Both the position numbers and the translations under genes were made by a program. From assembly GCA_003427395.1 (NCBI GenBank), contig BFEA01000196.1, positions 2,012,339 through 2,056,586 of the forward strand: a stretch of 44,248 nt of DNA, in the 5' to 3' direction. This DNA is from Chara braunii (taxonomy: Eukaryota > Streptophyta > Charophyceae > Charales > Characeae). This document shows, piece after piece, positions 20,611 to 29,149 of this stretch. Below the pieces are notes generated by a model. The model saw only the letters and a program-made list of their open reading frames with translations. It searched no databases and was not told where the DNA came from. Within the stretch, counting starts at the first letter, position 1. Each line of letters starts with the position of its first letter.

Positions 20611-20774
20611 ACGACTTCGCTAGCTTCCTGCTACGGTTTTCTCCGGTCAGGTCGAGCGGCAGTGGTCGGGGCCATCACTACGTGCCCATGCTGTGCCTCT
20701 AGTGCCAGCGGCGTGTCTGGAGTGTATTTTTTGGTTGTGACAGACCTTTCTTTGTTTCGTGGGTGTTTTGCTGG
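20611..20774 (+). other. Unique part of PLE terminal repeat
   Basis: Non-coding sequence between the tail of hammerhead copy 2 and the structured region of copy 3. It contains no recognised motif. Because the window begins at the equivalent of 20775, it cannot be compared with copy A. Confidence 0.4.
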
Positions 20775-20795
20775 CTTGTGATGGGGTGTGATCCG

Positions 20796-20905
20796 ACAGT
20801 CTGTAGAGTTTTCCATCTAGTGTGGGTGAGTGATAGTCTACTTTGATTTTGGTTAAGGTGGATTATCACTTACAGTGTAATCAGTGAGGGGATTCTACAG
20901 ACTGT
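20796..20905 (+). repeat. Nested inverted repeat upstream of hammerhead (copy B)
   Basis: ACAGTCTGTAG (20796-20806) pairs perfectly with CTACAGACTGT (20895-20905). Inside, GTGAGTGATA (20826-20835) pairs with TATCACTTAC (20864-20873) with one G-U. Right after the outer arm, GAGG (20907-20910) can pair with CCTC (20917-20920), which touches the hammerhead core. Confidence 0.7.
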
Positions 20906-20920
20906 TGAGGGTTCAGCCTC

Positions 20921-20957
20921 CTGATGAGTCGGTGAAACTCTGACGAAATAGTTTGTC
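20921..20957 (+). ncRNA. Hammerhead ribozyme motif, copy 3
   Basis: The complete core is CUGAUGA, stem II GUCGG/CUGAC with one G-U pair, GAAA, short stem III and GUC at 20955-20957. It lies 415 bp downstream of copy 2 in the same orientation, so the two form a tandem pair as expected for head-to-tail PLE terminal repeats. Substitutions in stem II keep pairing. Confidence 0.75.
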
Positions 20958-21047
20958 ACAACCCCTCGTTTGTTGTCCTCTTCTCCCTCTCTGCCTACGG
21001 TTTACTGGGCAGTTCTATTTGACGATATATATATATATATATATATT
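20958..21047 (+). repeat. PLE tail and TA tract
   Basis: ACAACCCCTCGTTTGTTG, the C/T-rich stretch, CTACGGTTTACTGGGCAG and TTTGACGATATA, then TA repeats to about 21046. The RING-like coding region begins right after. Confidence 0.8.
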
Positions 21048-21130
21048 GCCACCCGAGCATCCTTACCACTCCTGCAACGCTCTTCGACTGCAGACCTTTT
21101 TGCAATGCGGCAAACACAAAACAGGAGGGA

Positions 21131-22357
21131 TGATGGTGAGGGACTATCCGAGGATGAACTTGGCAAGGGGACTGTAGGAGATTCTATAGAAAATCCGCGT
21201 GACCGGCCTCCACCGAATGTGTGTTGGCCTCGCTGCTACTAACATATGCCTACAAGCCTATCGTCGGGAACCATATACTCGCTCTGATTTCTTGGCCATT
21301 GCTTCCGATCTTGATGCTCAGGAACGTGAGTTATATGGTGATAACCTGGCTCTGCATCCCCCAAAGGATAGTAATTACACTCGACATGGGGGATTCAATG
21401 TCTCTGTTTCGGAGACTGCTTTGATAAGACGCGAACTTGATATGCAGCGTGCCCCTTCGGGTGGCGACCCCGGACCACTGTTTGCATGTTTGTGCCTATA
21501 TTCTACATGCTCCTGGCCACTGCACCGCTCTTGTCCGTGCCTCTGGTTCTTGGGAATTACGGAATGGCGGTGCTATGGCGCAAACTATTACTGTCGTCTG
21601 TGATCTCGTGCGTAATTAACCTAACCTGCAACTGTTCCAGGTCATTGACCCTACAGGTACCTCATGTACTTTCATGCCTGCCTCAACGCCTATTTATGTG
21701 CCTGCCTCCGTACCTGTCTCTGTGCCTGTTTTTGTGTCCGTCTCCTTCCAGATTACTGACTCTATGGGTACCACGTGTACTTCCGTCCCCGCCTCTGTAC
21801 CTCTCTGTGCCTGCCTCCACACCTGTTTCCATGCCCGTTTCTGTGTCTGTTTTCGTGCCTACCTCCGTGTCTGTCACCGTGCCCGCTTTAGTCTTTATTC
21901 CCCCACATGTTGCGCTAACACCTTGTGACCTCCTTTGTGAGATCACTAACACAGTTACACTTGGTTGTGGAAAGCATCGACTTTGTCGACATCACTACAA
22001 CCGTATAATTTTTCGGGTCCGCTGTCGACAGGGATCCACCTGTATCCAGATTGTGAACATCTACATCCAGATGCAGTATGTCCCATTTGTGTCTGCGGGC
22101 ATTATAGCGAATGTGCACTCAACTGTGATGGTGAACGCCCCACAATCGTCATGGCCTGCAACCGGCATGTTGTTTGTCGTGCATGCTTCAGAGGTATGGT
22201 TGATGCCAGACGCTCTGGCTCCTGTTGTGATGAAGTTGCTTACCTAAATGGTTTTCGTCATGTAGATCAGCGAGAGGGCTGCTACCATCGCCCGCATCCT
22301 TATGACAATTGTCCTATCTGTTGGGAGGATCTTACTTCGACGTACGTTGCACCTTGA
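21131..22357 (+). pseudogene. PLE-associated RING-like cysteine-rich protein, copy 2 (broken)
   Basis: Parallel to 9781-11056 over its full length. Order: acidic start (LSEDELGKGTVGDSIENP), the DFLAIASDLDAQERELYGDN segment (about 21285-21345), P-V-S low-complexity repeats (about 21675-21890), then two Cys/His clusters. The last open part (21965-22357) is the cleanest, with LYPDCEHLHPDAVCPICVCG, MACNRHVVCRACFRG, GSCCDE and PHPYDNCPICWEDL, ending at TGA 22355. Breaks: a frame change near 21240, TAA at about 21617 where copy 1 has TAC, and frame changes near 21800 and 22030. Two C-x-H-x2-C...CPxC modules suggest a tandem RING or PHD-like zinc-binding region. I recognise no known protein; activity as an E3 ligase or a nucleic-acid binder is open. 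Confidence 0.6.
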
Positions 22358-23135
22358 TAAAAATGTGCAGGTGCGCAGAAAAGAGTGTACAAGAATGTGC
22401 AAGGGTGGGAAACCCTTCACTAGAACTGCAAAACTGTGAAGAATGCAGTAAAAGAATAACATAAGTTTGTGTCATTTTACTTTGTTTGTACCTTGCACCC
22501 TAACACCCTCAAAAGAAAAGTCCGAAGGGTGAAAATGAGGATTAAAAATGAAGAAGGAAGTGCAGGTGCGCTGAAAAGCGAACGTGGTAGACTCTTCACC
22601 AAAACTGCAAAACTGTGAAAGAAAGAGGAATGCAGTAAAAGAAAGAAGAATGTAGTAAAAGAAAGAATGTAGTAAAAGAAAGAAGATGTGTGTGTCAACA
22701 TTTTTTATTTTTTCTCCCTTTGCCTATTGGTTTTCCTTTTCTGCTCCTCTCTTCCTTGTGTTTAACACCTCTTCTTTCACTCTGCCTCTTTCCCATAGCG
22801 TGCAACTGGGTTGTCATGGCATATCGGGATGGGGGCAGCTCGCGCTCAACTTCATCNACGTGGCGAGCCTTGTACGTTAAGAGGCGCAGTGGAGGAGGCG
22901 TCAAGAAGACTAAGAAACTGAATGATTTCAATCTGTGTTTGTTTTTTATTTTTATCCTTTGATTCAGTGTATTTTTTTTGTAAAACAATGAAAGAAATAA
23001 TAATGTTGTGAAACAAAGAATGAGAGGACACTATTTTGCGTCATTCTGGTTTGTCCGTCTCTTTGCTTGTCTGTCCTTTCATTTTTCTTTTCTTCGTTCA
23101 TCTTATTTCTTCTACTTCACGTGCTTACGCTCTTA
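22358..23135 (+). repeat. 3' non-coding part of PLE copy 3 with conserved block c
   Basis: Homologous to 11057-11830. Same order: two ATGTGCAGGTGCG or GTGCAGGTGCG units with AACTGTGAA, A-rich GAATGCAGTAAAAGAAAG repeats (22625-22680), a pyrimidine-rich stretch, the conserved block at 22824-22884 (with a single N at 22857), and CTTACGCTCTTAGTCAATA near 23125. No coding potential seen. Confidence 0.6.
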
Positions 23136-23470
23136 GTCAATACTTTTGTGATATGTCGTTGGTCCCCCCGAGTGGGATTGAGCAGAGACTCCTGATGTTC
23201 AAAGGGGGAGGGGACCGGAGGGGAGGCAGAGCAACTGGCCCATCGAAGAAGATCGGTCCTGATGCTACCGGTTGACCCCTGGCCGATATCGCCCACCTGC
23301 TATAGCAGGTATCGCACCTGCTCGTGGGTGCAGCTCCCGCATGTTCCCTCGTTGGAGGCTTGAGCACGGATGTGGCTGCCACGGGGAACCCCGTAATACT
23401 ATAATGACAATAAAAAAGGCTTGAAAGGCCGTCCTGTTCAAATTCGACAGGTAATTGAATTGGTTGGGTA
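23136..23470. other. G+C-rich spacer with perfect palindromes, no gene
   Basis: Contains ACCTGCTATAGCAGGT (23295-23310), a 16-bp perfect palindrome, flanked by CCCAC and GTGGG, and nearby ACGGGGAACCCCGT. Its composition is unlike the neighbouring PLE debris and it has no match elsewhere in the window. Confidence 0.45.
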
Positions 23471-24059
23471 GCGTTAAAATATATATATATATATATATAT
23501 AGTTTTGTGACAATATATATCAGTACAAATATCAATATATATCTATACATATATATTTGTACTCCGACAAAACATTTTGTCACAGCCCCTCTTTGTTGTC
23601 CTCGTCCCCGTCTCTGCCTACGGTTTACCGGACGTTTTTGTTTGACGATATCATCAAACATATATATACACATGGGGATGGGGGTAGCCTGTGCTCAACC
23701 TGTCATCCACGTGGCTGGCCTTGTACGTAAGAGGTGCAGGTGGGGCTTCCCCTTCCTCCTTTTCCTTTTCGTGAATATATACTCTCTCTCTCTCTCTATA
23801 TATATATACATATATATTTATATATATAAACAGAGATGCTCGGTAAACCGTAGGTAGAGAGGTAGAAGAGGACAACAAATGAGGGGCTGTGACAAATTAT
23901 ATATATATATGAAACATCGACGAAACAATTTGTCACAAGCCCCCTCGTTTGTTGTCCTCTTCTTCCTCTCTGCCTACAGTTTATTGGGCAGTTCTGATTG
24001 ACGATAATATTGATATACATATATTGTTTGAGGATATATATATATACTAGCTAAGTGCC
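23471..24059. repeat. Cluster of truncated hammerhead tails in both orientations
   Basis: Plus-strand truncated copies begin at about 23562 (ACTCCGACAAAACATTTTGTC) and 23917 (ATCGACGAAACAATTTGTC), each followed by the C/T-rich tail and a TGACGATAT end. A minus-strand tail lies at about 23835-23900. The conserved block d is at 23672-23734. TA tracts separate them. No complete CUGAUGA is present. Confidence 0.7.
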
Positions 24060-24284
24060 CGTGGTGTGGGCGGTGCGGGCTACGCTCGCAGACATAACAA
24101 ATGCAGTGGGTGACCTCCACTGCATTAGGATGGCTCGCCTCCAAGATGTTTGTCCGCAGAAACAACGACCGTCTACAGGGGGCCACAAAACGACAGTCGT
24201 GTGAGGAATGGGGGGACACAAAACGACAGGTGCGAGAAATGAAAAAAGGAGAAGGGGCACACAAAACGATGGTCAACTGGGAAA

Positions 24285-24315
<31 letters not shown>

Positions 24316-24540
24316 TTGGCTGGCTCTCCTCCAAGATGTTTGTGCGCATCAACGCCAGCTGTGTGCTCCGCCCCGGGGCGTGTGTTCTCATTTAATGGCA
24401 CGCTGTGAGCATTTCGGTACGCGCAACCCTTTGCACACACCCCTGCCCTTGATTGCCTTCATCCGCCGCCTCTCACCAAAACTTCGACCTGAATCCGGCA
24501 AGCAGTGCGTCATGGACGTCCCCCCCGTGACCAATGCTGC
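24060..24540. other. Unassigned insert with poly(A) and internal duplication
   Basis: Begins ACTAGCTAAGTGCCCGTGGT, where GCCCG and CGGGC can form a short stem. A CTCCAAGATGTTTGT segment is present at about 24139 and again at about 24329. A run of about 29 A follows GGTCAACTGGG (24281-24310). No protein domain seen. Could be a small non-autonomous transposon; class not determined. Confidence 0.3.
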
Positions 24541-24568
24541 TCAAGGGATAAGATATCGTCAATATGTC

Positions 24569-24605
24569 CCGATGAGTCGGTGAAACTCTGACGAAACAGT
24601 TTGGC
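24569..24605 (+). ncRNA. Degenerate hammerhead motif, copy 4
   Basis: Core CCGAUGA instead of CUGAUGA, normal stem II with one G-U pair and GAAA, but GGC instead of GUC at the cleavage site. Two core changes should abolish cleavage. Confidence 0.55.
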
Positions 24606-24757
24606 ACAACCCCTCGTTTGTTGTCCTCTTCTCCCTCTCTACCTACGGTTGACCGGGCAACTTTATTTGACGATATATACACACCGACGAGCAGTGCGAC
24701 ATGGACCTTCCCCTTGTGACCAATGCTGCTCAAGGGATAAGATATCGTCAATATGTC

Positions 24758-24794
24758 CTGATGAGTCGGTGAAACTCCGATGAAACAGTTTGGC
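24758..24794 (+). ncRNA. Degenerate hammerhead motif, copy 5
   Basis: Intact CUGAUGA and GAAA, stem II GUCGG/CCGAU, but GGC at the cleavage triplet. It shares the GGC change with copy 4, so the pair was duplicated after losing the site. Confidence 0.55.
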
Positions 24795-24884
24795 ACAACC
24801 CCTCGTTTGCTGTCCTCTTCTCCCTCTCTGCCTACGGTTTATCGGGCAGCTCTATTTGACGATATATATACATACATATAGCCA

Positions 24885-24968
24885 AATAGAGTTGCCTGGT
24901 AAACGGTAGGCAGGGAGGGAGAAGAGAACAACAAGGGGTTTGTGACAAACTGTTTCGTCGGAGTTATA
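24885..24968 (-). repeat. Inverted truncated hammerhead tail
   Basis: On the minus strand: AACTCCGACGAAACAGTTTGTC, ACAAACCCCTTGTTGTTCTC and the tail to CAACTCTATTTGGC. Facing the plus-strand copy at about 24771-24868, it forms a head-to-head palindrome with a short TA spacer. Confidence 0.8.
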
Positions 24969-26300
24969 TAATGGCCAGCACAAGAAATGAGACCCTTGTG
25001 AGTGGGACCTCAACTTTTGGTATTTGCAGTAGGGCCGCTGAGGGCGCTCGTGGGCTGTCACGATTCTCTTAAGTGTGTCACAGCGGAGGGAGTAATCGGG
25101 GTCCTGAATTGAGAGCCATTCACAAAGAAATCTATGGCCTGAAGCATTGACCAGTGTCAGTTTTGACTGCCGGAATTAGTTGATCGATTTACGAATCCAT
25201 TATCAAATCCCCACTGACAAAATTACTGACAGTGAAGCTTGTACACAGTCACGGTTGGCTAGGATGGTTTTGAATGTGCGCTCGCCTATGGGCATGCTTG
25301 GCAAGTACTTTAGTCGATGAAGTCATGCTTGACAAATACCTTTGTCGAGAGTTCTCGAGTGCAATTACGCTTGTCAAGTACGTTCATCAAGAGTTCTGTC
25401 GTCGAGTGTTCTCAAATATCAAGCGCGGACTTTCGTTCGTGGGGTAGCTTTCGAGCTCTTGGCAGTTTCTTGCTGGTCTTACGTGATTGGAAGTTTCGGG
25501 GAGGTTTCGGGGAGGTTTCGGGGAGGTTTCGGGGATGGTGAACTCTTCATGTTTGACTTTTCCGCTCAATATGTGGTAGTAGCAACTTGGGGGCGTCCTG
25601 CAAGATCGCGAATGGAAGGGATGCTCCAACAACTTTATAATATGATAAATAAATCCATCGGACTGCATCGACTACCACAGCCAGCCATACGTAGGATGAC
25701 AACCAGATCAATTAGTTCCAGAGTTAGGGCATTTGCTTTGCGAGGGTAGTAGTAACGATCAAATTTTGTGGCCTAAGTCGGCTGAGATAGGTACTTCCCG
25801 GAGACTCGCTGAACCGTTGGTAATTGTTACCAGTATCATAGTATTGCATATTTATGTAAGTCAATAAAGGCAATATGTCTATCGTGAGCTACGTGATACT
25901 TGTATTATATTACAACAGTTGTTATTGCAAGTTTGATTTTAGTTTTCCTACCGCGGGTCGCCCCGCACACGACATATGGATGTATGTGATGACGGTCTGG
26001 TAGAGGAACCTTAGTGGATGCATGTGCATCAATCAGCCTCCCGTAGAAGGTAACAAAGTGACAAACGTTTAAACCGTTTTATGCCTGCCGAGCTAGTAAC
26101 GCATCTTTGCCAAACCAAAGTCTGCAGTGATGAAGCAGAAAAAGCAGGAAAACACCAACAACTAAGTCTAGGGAAATAGATGCAAGTAAAATGACAATGA
26201 ATATAAACTGCAAGACATTATCACGTAGACTCCCAATAGAGCATCAATGCCGCTGCAAAGTTGATGTCAAGTTGTCAACAACAAACATCATTAAACAACA
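24969..26300. other. Intergenic sequence, no recognised gene
   Basis: Open frames up to 135 codons have no recognisable domain. GAGGTTTCGGG repeats four times at 25498-25540. A CTTGACAA..C.TTTGTCGAGAGTTCT-like phrase recurs in altered form between 25270 and 25420. Confidence 0.4.
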
Positions 26301-26408
26301 CTTAGGAGATAGACAGCTTCAGCCCCATAGCATCCCCGACACGTTTCGGCCGTCACCACGGCCTCTTCGGGGGGCTACCCTGTTCTCCACCATAGTATCT
26401 CTCCTAAA
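26301..26408. repeat. Imperfect long hairpin
   Basis: Arms pair in register: TTAGGAGATA (26302) with TATCTCTCCTAA (26396), TAGC (26328) with GCTA (26374), CCCCGA (26334) with TCGGGG (26367), and GGCCGT (26348) with ACGGCC (26358) around a CACC loop. Could be a structured RNA or the end of a transposon; no target duplication seen. Confidence 0.6.
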
Positions 26409-26737
26409 ACATTACCCTTTGGCCACACGCCCGACAAACCCTCACCCTCATACCACCAAGCGTTTTGCCAGTTGCCCAGTCACGCTTCCTGCGAGGCGTG
26501 TTGTCAACCGCGGAGCCCTGGACGGTAGGTTGTTGTGAGCCCTGGATGGTACTATAGTTGGGCTCAGGGGGTTACACAACCAGGGAAACGGAAGGGTGAG
26601 GTAGGCTGTTGTGAGCCCTAGATGGTACTAAATGTAGTGGCTGCTGCTACTATGCAATCTGGCTGTTATGTTTACTCCGTGGAGTCGGTCCTATGTGCGG
26701 TGGGTGGTATGTGCAGTTGGTAGTTAGTTATTGTAAT

Positions 26738-26799
<62 letters not shown>

Positions 26800-26890
26800 T
26801 GCATCATCGGTTAGGGGACTCTATAGAGTCTAAAGGGGTGGTTTGTTTCTCCCTCTTGCCCTTCTGTCTACCACGCAGTCATAATTGAAA
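26409..26890. other. Intergenic spacer with CT microsatellite
   Basis: A phrase with GTTGTGAGCCCTGGATGGTA is repeated at about 26533 and 26609. A CT tract of about 53 bp lies at 26740-26792. No gene seen. Confidence 0.6.
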
Positions 26891-27874
26891 TGGTTTCACC
26901 TAGATTGCACGATAGTGCAAATCCCAGGGCTCAATCCCTAGACCTACCCATACCCCCTGTACATCTACCCATTGACCCGCTATGCCTTGAACCCGTGTTC
27001 CCTTAAGTCGTAGGTCGTCATTCTGCATGTTACTTGGGTCGTGGGGACTCTGCCTTGAACCCGCGACCTGTCCCTTGAGTCGTAGGTCGTTGTTCTGCAT
27101 GTTAGTTGGGTCGTGGGGACTAACCATAGACTGTAGGATTATAAGTCATAGGTTCAGTCCGGAAGGTTAGTCCTATGTACAGTGAAGGGTCAGTCTACGC
27201 TAGCCTAGGAGGTTCTAGCAGCGTCAACTTGACCTTTCGAGGTTGTAGAAGTCGGTCAGTTTACCTAGTCCAGTCAGCAGTTCCCAGTCCCTGTCCACCT
27301 TGTACAGTCAGCAAGTACCAGGTGGGGCTGCACACGTTTGGGCCTGAGACCGTCGGCAGGGTAGTGCATCAACAAAACAGTAGAAATAAAGAAGCAAAAC
27401 TCAGCCATTCATTCCTTCGCCTGCGAGCCATGCAGAAGCGCTGCTGGTGCGACTTGTGCAAGGAGGTCTGCAGGTGCTAGATGACGTCGAGGGAAGAGGT
27501 GGATGACGACGGCCATAGCGACCTCGAGGAGGAAGACGACGGCGGCCATAGCCACCGAGCATAGTAGCGTGTAGTGTGTGTGTGTGCGAGGATGCGTAGA
27601 CATTCAGGGTAGATCCTAGCACATGTGTTTATGTGTGGGAGTGAGTGAGAGGGTGTTTGACGGTGGATACAATGTTTGGGCGGGAATTCAGGCGGGTTAA
27701 GCAGCCAAAGCCGCTAGATGTAAGAAGTTAACTGAAGCTGTATTCCTGGCCGAAGCCCGTATTTTTTTGTGTGGGCGCTAGGCCCCATTCCAAGTTTGTT
27801 GTTGATCTTCGCGTTGAAGAAGTTGTTTGCCAACGACGTCTACATATATGCATGTTGCGAGTGAAGTTGAGACA
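26891..27874 (+). repeat. Left LTR of Ty3 element B
   Basis: Homologous to 35654-36770. Starts TGGTTTCACC and ends GAGACA. A 68-bp unit is tandemly duplicated at 26983-27118, which the right LTR lacks. The TATA-like site of the right LTR reads TAGAAATAA here. Confidence 0.85.
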
Positions 27875-27877
27875 AGT

Positions 27878-27889
27878 CTGAATCGGAGC
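27878..27889 (+). promoter_or_regulatory. Primer binding site of element B, degenerate
   Basis: CTGAATCGGAGC follows the LTR end GAGACA after the spacer AGT, the same spacer as in element A, whose site is TGGTATCGGAGC. The last eight bases are identical; the first four have decayed. Confidence 0.6.
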
Positions 27890-27957
27890 TGGTTCCCATT
27901 GTCTGCACCGTCACACTTGTCGCTGCGACGAAGAAGGAGACCACAGGCGAGGCAAGA

Positions 27958-28034
<77 letters not shown>

Positions 28035-29149
28035 GCACGTGGAGAAGATAGTCTGCCTTAGCGGACAGTGGCCAAAGCCGCCAAGCTCGGAGGAAGAAGG
28101 AGATAAGCGGGATGAAGGAGAAATTGATGAGGGGGAGAGAGAGAGAGAGGTGACGAAGGTGACGGAAGCCATAGCCAGCTAGAGGACGGAGAAGTCGAGT
28201 GTAGCCGAGCTTATGGACGAAGGAGAAGCAAGTTGACGGAGGGCAGAGAGCCGCCATAGCCAGCGTTGATCGAGCTGATCGACGTTGACCGACGTTGATC
28301 AGGGGTTAATCGGTGATGTTTGACCAAGCGATTGACCAGCGTTCACTAGCGAGTGTTGACCGTTCCCGTTGACCAAGCTGGAGTGCGGAGCGAGGAGTGG
28401 TATAATCCCTTCAGGCCCTAGCCCTTGTCCCTACGCCTTGTGGATGATGCACACTCACCTTGGTACTTGTTGAGAGTCAATTGTCTTCTCTTTCTGCATC
28501 GAGTCACTTCTGTCTAGGTCGGTAAGTTTTGTGTATGTGGTCAGATAGGGGCTGTGAGCCAGTGTCTGCACGGGACTTGGTAGGGTTTGAGGTGTATCTG
28601 ATGCTAGGCGACTTAGGAAAACACCTTGAGGACCAGTACAAACCCACACATTGCTCTGGGTGGTACACTATACCCGAACTCCGAGCTGCAGAGCGGGTTT
28701 CTTGAGAGGACTTTCGCTGTGATCGTCGTCCTGACTACGACGTTAAAGAATTCTCGAGGAGTTGTGGGGGACCTCCTTAAAATGCCTCTTGATCATCCAA
28801 TGGTCCTGCAGTGACAAACTAGAGTAGCTTAGGCTAGAATCGAGTAGTTGACAGAGTGTCAACTTGAAGTGGAAGTCAGACTGTGGTTGCAAACGCATCC
28901 ATCGGCAGTGCAAAGATTGGTGACTATGGTTGCGAAAGCATCCTACGACTGTGGAGAGACTGGTGATTGTGGTTGGGCTCGCATCCGTCAGCAGTGGAAA
29001 GATTGGTGAATGTGGTTGTGAAAGCATCTGACAATTGTGGTAACCTGGCTAAAGTAGAAGGGAGATCTTTGTAGTCCTATAGAGAGTCGAAGTCTAGAGG
29101 GTTGGTCTACGTGTTGAGGAGTGGAATCATAAGTGATTGTGCCCCTGTC
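27890..29149 (+). other. 5' leader of Ty3 element B
   Basis: No coding domain. It holds a GA microsatellite (27959-28033), short GTTGACC/GTTGATC repeats (28265-28375) and four copies of a roughly 43-bp unit beginning GTGGTTGC or GTGGTTG (28883, 28925, 28969, 29012). Confidence 0.6.

Larger units (their letters stand above)
24498..24868 (+). repeat. Tandem hammerhead-variant unit, 189-bp period
   Basis: Two tandem units. Each starts with AGCAGTGCG and CATGGAC, then GTGACCAATGCTGCTCAAGG and GATATCGTCAATATGTCC, then a hammerhead-like core, the C/T-rich tail and the TTTGACGATATA end. The part upstream of the core differs entirely from that of copies 1-3, so this is a distinct subfamily. Confidence 0.75.

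Noticed and set aside
20002-20702. Long open frames of up to 218 codons across this region
   Set aside because: They consist mostly of N and are artefacts of the assembly gap.
1-24968. Plant retrozyme (non-autonomous LTR element with hammerheads) as an alternative to a PLE
   Set aside because: No tRNA primer site or polypurine tract flanks the hammerhead repeats, stem III is minimal as in PLE hammerheads, and a PLE RT is present.
27778-28257. Minus-strand frame with a long Ser-Leu run
   Set aside because: Produced by the GA microsatellite in the leader of element B; no domain.
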